Shown one piece after another: positions 17,580 through 25,329 of a DNA stretch of 64,000 bases. Where the stretch lies: assembly GCF_013409985.1 (NCBI RefSeq), contig NZ_JACCBY010000009.1, positions 62,001-126,000 on the forward strand. The letters run 5' to 3'. This DNA comes from Sphingomonas melonis (GTDB lineage: Bacteria > Pseudomonadota > Alphaproteobacteria > Sphingomonadales > Sphingomonadaceae). Within the stretch, counting starts at the first letter, position 1, and each line of letters starts with the position of its first letter. A program made the position numbers and the translations under genes. Under the pieces are notes generated by a model. The model was not told the DNA's origin, made no database searches, and saw only the letters and a list, made by a program, of their open reading frames with translations.

Positions 17580-18278
17580 ATGGATAACCGCACCAACACG
17601 ATCGCCGGGTGGACGCTGGCAGCCTGCGGGGTTGCGCTCGGTCTGTCGATCGTCGGCGGCATGGCCTTCCACAGCGAACGCCCCGAAAAGCCCGGTTATG
17701 CCATCGAGGGCGTCGAGGCCGAGGGCGGCGCGGGCGGCGGTGCCGCCGACGTGCCGATCGCGACGCTGCTGCCCACCGCCGATGTCGCCAAGGGCGCGGA
17801 AGTGTTCAAGAAGTGCGCCGCCTGCCACACCGTGACGCAGGGCGGCCCCAATGGCATCGGCCCGAACCTGTACGGCACGCTGGGCGAGCCGATCGGCCAG
17901 GGCAAGGGCGGCTTCGCCTTCTCCGACGCGCTGAAGGGCGTCGGCGGCAAATGGGACTTCGACAAGATGAACGCGTGGCTGACCAGCCCGCGCAAGTTCG
18001 CGCCGGGCACCAAGATGACCTTCGCCGGCCTCGGCAACCCGCAGGATCGCGCCAACGTGATCGCCTATCTCAACGCGCAGGGTTCGAACCTGCCGCTGCC
18101 CGCCGCGCCGGCCGCCGGCGCCGCCGCGCCCAAGCCCGATGCCAAGGCGCCGGAGGGCAAGGATTCGGTCACCAACACCGATGCGGTGAACAACCTCGCC
18201 AACACCGGCACACCCGCCTCGGGCGCACCGTCGGTCGACCCCAATGCCGCCGTCGAGGGCGCCAAGGCGGGGAAGTAA
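17580..18278 (+). CDS. Membrane-anchored cytochrome c
   Basis: A 232-residue c-type cytochrome anchored by an uncleaved N-terminal helix (residues 9-29). The heme attachment site is KKCAACHTV (C79, C82, H83) and the axial methionine is M146 in GTKMTFAG, both in normal mitochondrial-type class I positions. A Pro/Ala/Lys-rich C-terminal tail of ~65 residues is extra. It resembles the CycM/c552 proteins that carry electrons from the bc1 complex to terminal oxidases in alphaproteobacteria. The ATG at 17580 was chosen because the helix follows directly. It is divergent from pheA across 115 bases. Confidence 0.9.
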   Translation: MDNRTNTIAGWTLAACGVALGLSIVGGMAFHSERPEKPGYAIEGVEAEGGAGGGAADVPIATLLPTADVAKGAEVFKKCAACHTVTQGGPNGIGPNLYGTLGEPIGQGKGGFAFSDALKGVGGKWDFDKMNAWLTSPRKFAPGTKMTFAGLGNPQDRANVIAYLNAQGSNLPLPAAPAAGAAAPKPDAKAPEGKDSVTNTDAVNNLANTGTPASGAPSVDPNAAVEGAKAGK

Positions 18279-18412
18279 GCGGGTCTGTCGCCGACCGAGC
18301 GGGCGTTTTCCGCCGGCCCTTCGCCGTCCTGCCCCTCTCCCAATGGAAGAGGGCGCGCGCAACGCCAAGGCGCAAGGGCGGAGCGAGACGCACGGCCGAC
18401 CAAGCCCACTCC

Positions 18413-18517
18413 GTCACCCCGGACGTGTTCCGGGGTCCACTCCGCGGCGAGGAGACAGGCTTGATCCGACCCCATTCCCTTGCGACTGGGTGGACCCCGG
18501 AACACGTCCGGGGTGAC
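18413..18517. repeat. REPIN-like 105-bp element, copy 4
   Basis: Perfect 28-base inverted arms with a GACGTGTTCC core variant (CACGTCC on the other side) and an internal segment nearly identical to copy 1 (CGCGGCGAGGAGACAGGC). It lies between the convergent ends of the cytochrome c and LOG genes. The whole 461-bp gap 18279-18739 contains this element, the one at 18601-18691, and no gene. Confidence 0.9.
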
Positions 18518-18600
18518 GGATCTGACGAGGACGGCGATCGAACCTCACCACCCCAGCCATATGCAACCTCGGGCGGGACGGGCTGACGACGCCCGCACAT

Positions 18601-18691
18601 GTCATCCCCGCGGAGGCGGGGATCCATACACGCTGACGGTGCGACTCAAGCCCGACCCGCGCGTCTGGATCCCCGCCTTCGCGAGGATGAC
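18601..18691. repeat. Inverted repeat, GTCATCCCCGC family, copy 1
   Basis: Arms of the type GTCATCCCCGC..GCGGGGATCCA and TGGATCCCCGCC..GAGGATGAC enclose a short core. The left end contains its own CCCCGC/GCGGGG hairpin. A second copy with better matching arms is at 22005-22096. Comparable repeats are frequent in sphingomonad intergenic DNA. Confidence 0.8.
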
Positions 18692-18739
18692 CTGTGTGGG
18701 GTTCGCGTGGGGTGCCACTCGCAGAGGCAAGCGCGCCCC

Positions 18740-19615
18740 TTACCCGTCCTTCTTCGCCTGTTCCTCGTAGAAGGCGCGGACCACGTCCCACGCCTCTTCG
18801 GCGGTTTCGACGTAGGTGAAGATGCCGAGGTCGCGCTGGCTGACCACGCCCTCGTCGACGAGCGCCTGGAAATTGACGACCTTCTCCCAGAATTCGCGGC
18901 CGAACAGCAGCACGGGGATCGGCTTGATCTTGCCGGTCTGGATCAGCGTCAGCAGTTCGAACAGCTCGTCGAACGTGCCGAACCCGCCCGGGAACGCCGC
19001 GAGCGCGCGTGCGCGGAGCAGGAAGTGCATCTTGCGCAGCGCGAAATAGTGGAACTGGAAGCTCAGCGACGGCGTGACATAGGGGTTGGGCGCCTGCTCG
19101 TGCGGCAGGACGATGTTGAGGCCGATCGATTCGGCGCCGACGTCGCTCGCGCCGCGATTGGCCGCCTCCATGATCGACGGACCGCCGCCCGAGCAGACCA
19201 CGAACTGGCGCATGCCGTGCTGGTCGCGCGGCACGCGGCTGGCGATCTGCGCCAGTTCGCGCGCGACGTCGTAATATTTGCTCTTGGCGACCAGCCGCTC
19301 GGCGATGCCGCGCGCGGTGTCGTCGCTCGCCATCTCCAGCATCGCATGCGCCTTGGCCGGCTCCGGGATGCGCGCCGAGCCGTACATCACGAAGGTGGAG
19401 GCGATCTGCGCCTCCTCGAGCAGCAATTCGGGCTTGAGCAGCTCGAGCTGGAAGCGGATCGGGCGGAGGTCCTCGCGCAGCAGGAAGTCCATGTCCTGGA
19501 AGGCGAGCTTGTAGGCGGGATGCTCCGTCTGCGGCGTCGAGATCGCCTGTTGCGCGCTGGCGGCGTCCTGACTGGCGCGGGGGAAGACCCGCTCGGGGAG
19601 GCGTGTATCGGTCAT
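18740..19615 (-). CDS. LOG-family protein (TIGR00730 Rossmann fold)
   Basis: A 291-residue protein with the LOG signature FPGGFGTFDELFE and an upstream VVCSGGGPSIMEAANRGA nucleotide-binding segment. LOG proteins include cytokinin-activating phosphoribohydrolases and nucleotide-5'-monophosphate nucleosidases. This is the longer form (N-terminal extension of ~75 residues before TFVMYGSARI), common in alphaproteobacteria, for which no substrate is established. It starts at ATG 19615. Its neighbours do not suggest a pathway. Confidence 0.86.
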   Translation of the reverse strand: MTDTRLPERVFPRASQDAASAQQAISTPQTEHPAYKLAFQDMDFLLREDLRPIRFQLELLKPELLLEEAQIASTFVMYGSARIPEPAKAHAMLEMASDDTARGIAERLVAKSKYYDVARELAQIASRVPRDQHGMRQFVVCSGGGPSIMEAANRGASDVGAESIGLNIVLPHEQAPNPYVTPSLSFQFHYFALRKMHFLLRARALAAFPGGFGTFDELFELLTLIQTGKIKPIPVLLFGREFWEKVVNFQALVDEGVVSQRDLGIFTYVETAEEAWDVVRAFYEEQAKKDG

Positions 19616-19756
19616 CCGCGGGCGTTAGAGCAAAGCCGGAAGGGGCTCAACGCCCGATCTTCCCGGCGCAGTGTCGCCAGTCCCGCAACCCCGGGCTTGA
19701 GCCGAGGCTGTCGCATATGCACGGTCGTTCGAGTCCGTCGCCTCCCACCCCATCCC

Positions 19757-19783
19757 GTCACCCCGGAACATGTCCGGGATGAC
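19757..19783. repeat. Solitary short hairpin derived from REPIN arm
   Basis: A 27-bp near-palindrome, beginning GTCACCCCGGAA and ending TTCC-like TCCGGGATGAC. It looks like a REPIN-type element reduced to one hairpin. It sits upstream of the LOG gene and downstream of the extensin-like gene end. The remaining intergenic sequence (19616-19849) shows nothing else. Confidence 0.7.
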
Positions 19784-19849
19784 GGCTCCAATGAGGACGC
19801 CGATCGAACCTCACCCTGCATGACGGGATATGGCCCTGTCCCGCAACCC

Positions 19850-20506
19850 TCACCGGCACAGGCCGGCGTGATCGTCCTCCAGATGCAAGTGGTTGCGATG
19901 CGCGGCATTATAAGCGGGCGACAGCACCGTGCCGAAGCGCTTGCAGGCCGATGCGTGGATCGTCGACAGGAAGCGCTGCACCTGCGGGTCGGGCGAGGTC
20001 CAGTCGCCCAGGATCGTCACCCGCCGCCCGTCCTTGAGCGTGACGCCGCCGACGTCGATCGCATTGGCGATCGCATGGCCCGAGCGGCGATCGCCGCCGC
20101 GCCGCGTGCCGACGACGTTGCGACAGGCATAGCTGCCCATGCTCTGGACGCTGGCAAGTTCGCTGCCGAGGATCTGATAGGCGGCGGGCGCCACCGCGTT
20201 GCGCACCCAACCGGAAAACGCCCGCGCCTCCCCGCAGCGGATCGCGGTGATGCCGGTGACGGGCACGCCGATTTCGGTCAGCTGCACCGCGCCCGACAGG
20301 CCACAGCCGTTGCCGAAATCCTTGTCGGGCAGCACGCGATAGCGGACGTCCATCTGGCGCAAATCGGCGAGGCATTGCGCGGTCTGACGCGCCGAGACGG
20401 TCGTGATCGATTCGCGCTGCGCCGCGGGGCGTTCGCTCCGGCCGCAGGCGGCGAGCGCAAGGACGAGGAGCAGCGCCGAAGCCCGCCGGTCAGGCCATGA
20501 GATCAT
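19850..20506 (-). CDS. Extensin-like C-terminal domain lipoprotein
   Basis: A 218-residue probable lipoprotein: the signal segment ends LVLALAACG, a lipobox with the modified cysteine at residue 21. The mature part contains SGHAIANAIDVGG and AAHRNHLHLE, whose histidines and aspartate fit the metal-binding pattern of LAS/M15-type peptidoglycan hydrolases found in the extensin-like C domain family. This suggests a cell-wall peptidase or a wall-binding protein at the outer membrane. Four further cysteines (for example GNGCGL, IRCGEA, YACRN, SACKR) may form disulfides in the periplasm. Confidence 0.83.
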   Translation of the reverse strand: MISWPDRRASALLLVLALAACGRSERPAAQRESITTVSARQTAQCLADLRQMDVRYRVLPDKDFGNGCGLSGAVQLTEIGVPVTGITAIRCGEARAFSGWVRNAVAPAAYQILGSELASVQSMGSYACRNVVGTRRGGDRRSGHAIANAIDVGGVTLKDGRRVTILGDWTSPDPQVQRFLSTIHASACKRFGTVLSPAYNAAHRNHLHLEDDHAGLCR

Positions 20507-20777
20507 GGGCTGCGTCTACAGCGCATCGGCCGACCGCCAAGGCCTTGCACGACAGTACCGGCCATCGTGCGACGATCCGGGTCGCCAGCAGGGTGAGCAG
20601 ATGACCGTCTGGCGGCGCGGCGGGAACCCGGGGACAGAGGCCCCGTCCTCAGGGGAGGCCGGTTCGGTCTTCCACATGCAAGTAGATGAATGTTTCTATC
20701 TGTCATGGCTGGCGCCACGCAGGTAAATGTCGAGCCGATCCAAAGTGCGGGTTGCCAGCGACGCCAAGCCTCTCTAG

Positions 20778-20837
20778 GGCGGTCGGCGGGCCACGCCGCC
20801 CCAACGCGGCGCGTGCTCTCTGTGAGGAGAGACTATT
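20778..20837 (+). promoter_or_regulatory. Structured leader of serC, probable serC-motif RNA
   Basis: Two hairpins precede the start: CGCCGC(20794-20799)/GCGGCG(20806-20811), then CTCTC(20816-20820)/GAGAG(20827-20831). The second one includes the Shine-Dalgarno GAGGAG (20824-20829). An alternative stem GGGCGG(20778-20783)/CCGCCC(20797-20802) would compete with the first hairpin. A conserved RNA called the serC motif has been described upstream of serC in Alphaproteobacteria; I judge this to be a member from position and shape, not from a covariance search. The rest of the 331-bp gap (20507-20777) has no gene I can see and probably holds the promoter. Confidence 0.6.
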
Positions 20838-21995
20838 TTGACGGATACCGCTACCGCCCCCGACGCACGGGGTGCGTCCAAGCCAGCCACCAAGCCGGCT
20901 CGTCCCTTTTTCAGCTCCGGTCCCTGCGCCAAGCCTCCCGGCTGGAACGCATCGCAGCTCGCCACCGAATCGCTCGGCCGCTCGCATCGCTCGAAGATCG
21001 GCAAGCAGCGGCTCCAATATGCCATCGACCTGATGCGCGAGACGCTCGGTCTGCCCGACACGCACCGGATCGGCATCGTCCCCGGCTCCGACACCGGCGC
21101 ATTCGAGATGGCGATGTGGACGATGCTCGGCGCGCGCCCCGTCACGACGCTCGCTTGGGAGAGCTTCGGCGAGGGCTGGGTGACCGACGCGGTCAAGCAG
21201 CTCAAGATCGATCCCACCGTCATCCGCGCCGATTACGGCCAGCTTCCCGATCTCGACGCCGTCGACTGGTCGAACGACGTGCTGTTCACCTGGAACGGCA
21301 CCACTAGCGGCGTGCGCGTACCCGATGCCGATTGGATTCCCGCGGATCGCGAGGGCCTGAGCTTCGCCGACGCGACCTCGGGCGTGTTCGCCTATGACAT
21401 CGACTGGGCGAAGATCGATGTCGCGACCTTCAGCTGGCAGAAGGTGCTGGGCGGCGAGGGCGGCCATGGCGTGCTGATCCTCGGGCCCCGCGCGGTCGAG
21501 CGGCTGGAAAGCTATACCCCGGCCTGGCCGCTGCCGAAGGTGTTCCGCCTGGTCTCCAAGGGCAAGCTGACCGAGGGTATCTTCAAGGGCGAGACGATCA
21601 ACACTCCGTCTATGCTCGCGGTCGAGGACGTCATCGTCAGCCTCGAATGGGCGAAGTCGCTCGGCGAACGCGGCCTGATCGGCCGGTCGGACGCCAATGC
21701 CGCGGCGCTCGACACAATCGTGGCGGAGCGGGACTGGCTCGGCCATCTCGCCGCCGATCCGGCGACGCGGTCGAAGACCAGCGTCTGCCTCACCGTCGCG
21801 GGCGCCGACGAGGCGTTCATCAAGGCGATGGCGTCGGCGCTCGAGAAGGAAGGCGCCGCCTATGACGTCGCCGGCTATCGCGACGCGCCGCCGGGCCTGC
21901 GCATCTGGTGCGGCGCGACCGTCGACACCGCCGATATCGAGGCACTCGGCCCGTGGCTCGACTGGGCCTACGCGACCGCCAAGGCCGCGGCTTAA
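20838..21995 (+). CDS. serC: Phosphoserine aminotransferase
   Basis: A 385-residue class V PLP aminotransferase that makes 3-phosphoserine from 3-phosphohydroxypyruvate and glutamate. The PLP lysine is K202 in TFSWQKVLGGEGGHGV. Other features are FFSSGPCAKPPGW near the start and the TWNGTTSGVR loop. The start is TTG at 20838, preceded by GAGGAGA at 7-8 bases; no ATG precedes the conserved region. It belongs to the alphaproteobacterial SerC type, which is longer than the enteric enzyme. serA follows on the same strand after a 124-base gap containing an inverted repeat, so both steps of serine synthesis are probably expressed together. Confidence 0.95.
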   Translation: MTDTATAPDARGASKPATKPARPFFSSGPCAKPPGWNASQLATESLGRSHRSKIGKQRLQYAIDLMRETLGLPDTHRIGIVPGSDTGAFEMAMWTMLGARPVTTLAWESFGEGWVTDAVKQLKIDPTVIRADYGQLPDLDAVDWSNDVLFTWNGTTSGVRVPDADWIPADREGLSFADATSGVFAYDIDWAKIDVATFSWQKVLGGEGGHGVLILGPRAVERLESYTPAWPLPKVFRLVSKGKLTEGIFKGETINTPSMLAVEDVIVSLEWAKSLGERGLIGRSDANAAALDTIVAERDWLGHLAADPATRSKTSVCLTVAGADEAFIKAMASALEKEGAAYDVAGYRDAPPGLRIWCGATVDTADIEALGPWLDWAYATAKAAA

Positions 21996-22004
21996 CTCCA
22001 AACA

Positions 22005-22096
22005 GTCATCCCCGCGCAGGCGGGGATCCATACACGCAGGTCGTCGAAGGAGCCGCAACGTCAGCGGCTATGGATCCCCGCCTCCGCGGGGATGAC
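22005..22096. repeat. Inverted repeat, GTCATCCCCGC family, copy 2, between serC and serA
   Basis: Left arm GTCATCCCCGCGCAGGCGGG plus GATCCATA; right arm TATGGATCCCCGCC plus TCCGCGGGGATGAC. It forms a stem of about 28 bases with few mismatches around a ~35-base loop. It lies inside a probable operon, where it may stabilise or reduce the serC-serA transcript. Confidence 0.85.
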
Positions 22097-22119
22097 GATC
22101 GTTGTTCGAAGGAATTACC

Positions 22120-23697
22120 ATGCCCAAAGTCCTCATCAGCGACAAAATGGACCCCAAGGCCGCGCAGATCTTCCGCGAGCGCGGCGTCGAGGTCGACGAG
22201 ATCACCGGCAAGACCCCCGACGAGCTGAAGGCGATCATCGGCCAGTATGACGGCCTCGCCATCCGCAGCTCGACCAAGGTCACCAAAGAGATCCTCGACC
22301 ATGCGACCAATCTGAAGGTCGTCGGCCGCGCCGGCATCGGCGTCGACAATGTCGATATCCCCGCGGCATCCGCCAAGGGCGTGGTGGTGATGAACACGCC
22401 GTTCGGCAATTCGATCACCACCGCCGAACATGCCATCGCGCTGATGTTCGCGCTCGCCCGCCAGCTGCCCGAGGCCGACGCCTCGACCCAGGCGGGCAAG
22501 TGGGAGAAGAACCGCTTCATGGGCGTCGAGCTGACCGCCAAGACGCTCGGCCTGATCGGTGCGGGCAATATCGGCTCGATCGTCGCCGATCGCGCGCGCG
22601 GGCTCAAGATGAAGGTGGTGGCCTTCGATCCGTTCCTCACCCCCGAGCGGGCAGTGGAGATGGGCGTCGAGAAGGTGACGCTCGACGAGCTGCTGGCGCG
22701 CGCCGACTTCATCACGCTGCACACGCCGCTGACCGACCAGACGCGCAACATCCTCTCCGCCGAGGCGCTGGCCAAGACCAAGAAGGGCGTGCGCATCATC
22801 AATTGCGCGCGCGGCGGCCTGATCGACGAGGCGGCGCTGAAGGAAGGGCTCGACAGCGGCCATATCGGCGGCGCCGCGCTCGACGTGTTCGTCGAGGAGC
22901 CGGCCAAGACCTCGCCGCTGTTTGGCACGCCCAATTTCGTGTCCACGCCGCATCTCGGCGCGTCGACCACCGAGGCTCAGGTCAATGTCGCGATCCAGGT
23001 CGCCGAGCAGATGGCCGACTTCCTCGTCTCGGGCGGCGTCACCAACGCGCTCAACATGCCGAGCCTGTCCGCGGAGGAAGCGCCCAAGCTCAAGCCCTAT
23101 ATGGCGCTCGCCGAAAAGCTCGGCAGTCTCGTCGGCCAGCTCACCACCGGCGCGATCACCCGCATCTCGGTCCATACCGAGGGCGCGGCGGCGGAATTGA
23201 ACGCCAAGCCGATCACCAGCGCGGTGCTCGCCGGCTTCCTGCGCAACCAGACCGACACCGTCAACATGGTCAACGCGCCGCTGCTCGCGCGCGACCGCGG
23301 CGTCGAGGTGCGCGAGGTGCGCACCGAGCGCGAGGGCGATTACCACACGCTGCTGCGCGTCTCGGTGAAGACCGCCGACGGCGAGCGGTCGGTTGCCGGC
23401 ACCTTGTTCGGCGATCAGGCGCCGCGCCTCGTCGAGCTGTTCGGCATCAAGGTCGAGGCCGATCTGGTCGGGCCGATGCTCTATGTCGTCAACGAGGACG
23501 CGCCGGGCTTCATCGGCCGGCTCGGCACCGCGCTGGGCGAGGCGGGGGTCAATATCGGCACTTTCCACCTCGGCCGCCGCTCGGCGGGCGGCGAGGCGGT
23601 GCTGCTGCTCTCGGTCGACGAGCCGGTCGACGGGGAATTGCTCGCCAAGGTCAAGGCGCTGCCCGGCGTGAAGACCGCGATGGGCCTGACCTTCTGA
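22120..23697 (+). CDS. serA: D-3-phosphoglycerate dehydrogenase (long form with ACT domain)
   Basis: A 525-residue enzyme for the first step of serine synthesis, oxidising 3-phosphoglycerate with NAD+. The Rossmann motif is GLIGAGNIGSIVADRARG, catalytic arginine and histidine lie in the INCARGGLIDEAAL and TPHLGAST segments, and the protein ends with an intervening domain and a C-terminal ACT domain (ADLVGPMLYVVNEDAPGFIG, split as ADLVGPMLYV and NEDAPGFIG). The ATG at 22120 has GAAGGA seven bases upstream. It follows serC. The ACT domain suggests feedback by serine, as known for other long-form enzymes. Confidence 0.96.
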   Translation: MPKVLISDKMDPKAAQIFRERGVEVDEITGKTPDELKAIIGQYDGLAIRSSTKVTKEILDHATNLKVVGRAGIGVDNVDIPAASAKGVVVMNTPFGNSITTAEHAIALMFALARQLPEADASTQAGKWEKNRFMGVELTAKTLGLIGAGNIGSIVADRARGLKMKVVAFDPFLTPERAVEMGVEKVTLDELLARADFITLHTPLTDQTRNILSAEALAKTKKGVRIINCARGGLIDEAALKEGLDSGHIGGAALDVFVEEPAKTSPLFGTPNFVSTPHLGASTTEAQVNVAIQVAEQMADFLVSGGVTNALNMPSLSAEEAPKLKPYMALAEKLGSLVGQLTTGAITRISVHTEGAAAELNAKPITSAVLAGFLRNQTDTVNMVNAPLLARDRGVEVREVRTEREGDYHTLLRVSVKTADGERSVAGTLFGDQAPRLVELFGIKVEADLVGPMLYVVNEDAPGFIGRLGTALGEAGVNIGTFHLGRRSAGGEAVLLLSVDEPVDGELLAKVKALPGVKTAMGLTF

Positions 23698-23716
23698 TCG
23701 GGCTTAGGTGATGGAC

Positions 23717-23754
23717 ACGGGGGCAATGGCGTCGCGATACAGCGTTGCCCCCGT
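23717..23754 (+). terminator. Terminator-like hairpin after serA
   Basis: A perfect 10-bp stem ACGGGGGCAA / TTGCCCCCGT (23717-23726, 23745-23754) with an 18-base loop. There is no clear U-tract after it, so termination may be partial, allowing some read-through into hisZ. Confidence 0.45.
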
Positions 23755-23782
23755 TCCCGCCCATGGATAGGGGAAGCGCACG

Positions 23783-24880
23783 ATGACACCCCTGCTTCCC
23801 GAAGGCTTTCGCGATCGATTGCCGCCGCACGCCGATGCCGCCGCCGCCGTCGAGGCGCGCGTGCTCGAAGCGGCGCGCCTCTATGGCTATGAGCGCGCCG
23901 ATCCGCCGCTGGTCGAATATGCCGACGCCCTGGGCTCGCGGCTCAAGGACGGCGCGCTGACCGACGCGGTGCGCTACGTCGATCCGGTGTCGCAGCGCAC
24001 GCTGGCGATCCGTCCCGACGTCACCGCGCAGATCGCGCGCATCGCGGCGACGCGCATGGGCCATCATCCACGTCCGGTGCGGCTGTCCTATGCCGGTCCG
24101 GTGCTCAAGCTGCGCAGCCCCGAGCTGGCGCCGGCGCGCGAATGGCGCCAGATCGGTTGCGAGCTGATCGGCCTCGATTCGATCCCCGCCGCACAGGAGG
24201 TGGTTGCCGTGGCCGTGTCGGCGCTGAGCGCCGCAGGCGCGACGGGCCTGTCGATCGACTTCACCTTGCCCGATCTCGTCGACACGCTTGCCGCCGGGCC
24301 GTTGCCGGTCGCGGCCGAGCATATCGCGCTGCTGCAGGACCGGCTCGACGCCAAGGATGCCGGCGCGGTTGCGGCGATCGCGCCGGATTACCTGCCGCTG
24401 ATCGAGGCGGCGGGGCCGTTCGACAGCGCGATCGCACGGCTGCGCGCGTTCGACACCGGGCAGGTGCTCGCCAGCCGGCTCGACGGGCTTGCGGCGATTG
24501 CCGCCGGACTGGACGGCGTCGCACTAACGCTCGACCCCACCGAGCGGCACGGGTTCGAATATCAATCGTGGCTCGGCTTCTCGCTGTTCATCGCCGGTGC
24601 GGCGCGCGAGGTCGGCCGCGGCGGGACCTATGCGGTGATGCATGCGGGCGGCGCCGAAGAGGTGGCGACGGGCTTTTCGCTCTACGCGGACGCGATCCTG
24701 GCAACCGCCGGCACGGTCGATCGCCGTCGCCTGTTCCTGCCCTTCGGCACGCCGCCCGAGGCGGGCACCGCGATGCGCGCCGCCGGCTGGGTCGCGGTCG
24801 CCGCACTGACGCCCGCCGACACGCCCGAAGCGCAATTGTGCACGCATCTCTACGCCGAAGGCGAAGCCCGCTCACTCTGA
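23783..24880 (+). CDS. hisZ: ATP phosphoribosyltransferase regulatory subunit
   Basis: A 365-residue histidyl-tRNA-synthetase-like protein lacking an anticodon-binding domain. It opens LLPEGFRDRLPPHADAAAAVEARV and has the class II-like RPDVTAQIARI motif and a YAGPVLK block. HisZ binds the short form of HisG and makes it sensitive to histidine, so hisG should be elsewhere in the genome. The ATG at 23783 is preceded by GGGGAAG. The C-terminal region MHAGGAEEVATGFSLYAD is like other HisZ proteins. The family is recognised from these blocks and the length, not from a search. Confidence 0.85.
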   Translation: MTPLLPEGFRDRLPPHADAAAAVEARVLEAARLYGYERADPPLVEYADALGSRLKDGALTDAVRYVDPVSQRTLAIRPDVTAQIARIAATRMGHHPRPVRLSYAGPVLKLRSPELAPAREWRQIGCELIGLDSIPAAQEVVAVAVSALSAAGATGLSIDFTLPDLVDTLAAGPLPVAAEHIALLQDRLDAKDAGAVAAIAPDYLPLIEAAGPFDSAIARLRAFDTGQVLASRLDGLAAIAAGLDGVALTLDPTERHGFEYQSWLGFSLFIAGAAREVGRGGTYAVMHAGGAEEVATGFSLYADAILATAGTVDRRRLFLPFGTPPEAGTAMRAAGWVAVAALTPADTPEAQLCTHLYAEGEARSL

Positions 24881-24974
24881 TCGTTTCGCTGCCGTAAGGA
24901 CGATGACAGCGGTGCGGCGGGGGGATTACGCTGATCGCGGCGGCGATCCTGCCGTCGATCCGATGGAGAGCATC

Positions 24975-25067
24975 ATGTCGTTTGGCGACTTGTGCCTTTT
25001 CCTGGGGGCGTTGTTCGGCTTCGGCACCCTTCTGTTGAAGGTTGTCGAGGTGGCGCGTCACCGGTAG
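24975..25067 (+). CDS. 30-residue hydrophobic peptide, candidate type I toxin
   Basis: A very short frame with an excellent start: GGAG at 24965-24968, 6 bases before the ATG at 24975. An in-frame ATG at 24963 would lengthen it by four residues but has no good site. The peptide starts MSFGDLCLFLGALFG, has one continuous hydrophobic helix (Leu/Phe/Gly-rich, about residues 5-23) and a basic end (K, R, H, R). This is the usual design of type I toxins. The 13 bases around the start codon (24974-24986) are repeated at 25154-25166, exactly at the predicted 5' end of a minus-strand RNA. I found no clear promoter; read-through from hisZ (95 bases upstream) is possible. Confidence 0.6.
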   Translation: MSFGDLCLFLGALFGFGTLLLKVVEVARHR

Positions 25068-25100
25068 GCCACGGGCGGGGGCGCGTTGCCGCGCGTCCCC

Positions 25101-25166
25101 AAACGAAAGAACCCCCGCCATTGCCGTGACGGGGGTTCATCCAATGGCAAAGCCATGTCGTTTGGC
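25101..25166 (-). ncRNA. Candidate antisense small RNA facing the 30-residue peptide gene
   Basis: A minus-strand unit of about 66 nt. Promoter hexamers at 25173-25201 predict a start near 25166. The first 13 nt (GCCAAACGACATG) are the reverse complement of 24974-24986, the peptide gene's initiation region. Next comes a hairpin ATGGC-TTT-GCCAT, then a strong terminator hairpin with a U-rich tail. The arrangement resembles trans/cis-antisense antitoxin RNAs with an exposed 5' seed. Start and end are predicted, not measured. Confidence 0.55.
25109..25138 (-). terminator. Intrinsic terminator of candidate small RNA
   Basis: A 9-bp stem (25109-25117 with 25130-25138, GAACCCCCG/CGGGGGTTC) with a 12-base loop. 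On the minus strand it is followed by TTTCGTTT. On the plus strand the hairpin lacks a T-tract but could still end the peptide mRNA or block run-on toward purA. Confidence 0.8.
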
Positions 25167-25172
25167 ACTACC

Positions 25173-25201
25173 CTTATAGCGCATCCGTACGGCCATGACA
25201 A
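25173..25201 (-). promoter_or_regulatory. Sigma-70-type promoter for candidate small RNA
   Basis: On the minus strand TTGTCA (25196-25201) and TATAAG (25173-25178) are separated by exactly 17 bases. Each hexamer matches the consensus at five of six positions, unusual for this G+C-rich DNA. No long protein frame lies downstream on that strand before the terminator. Confidence 0.65.
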
Positions 25202-25329
25202 TCGCGCGCCAGACGGTTGACCGGGCGGGCGCACCCCGGTAGGCGCGCCTTCGCATCTCAGGACCGTTCGTGTGCCGAGTCCTGTCGAAGGGCGCACGGA
25301 TCAACGCCGGCAGGCGGAGACCTGTATCC

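Noticed and set aside
19612..19908. 98-residue minus-strand frame between LOG and extensin-like genes
   Set aside because: It covers a repeat hairpin, has no ribosome site and shows atypical composition.
24540..24565. GGTTCGAAT tRNA T-loop-like sequence
   Set aside because: It is in the hisZ coding frame and no acceptor or anticodon stem surrounds it.
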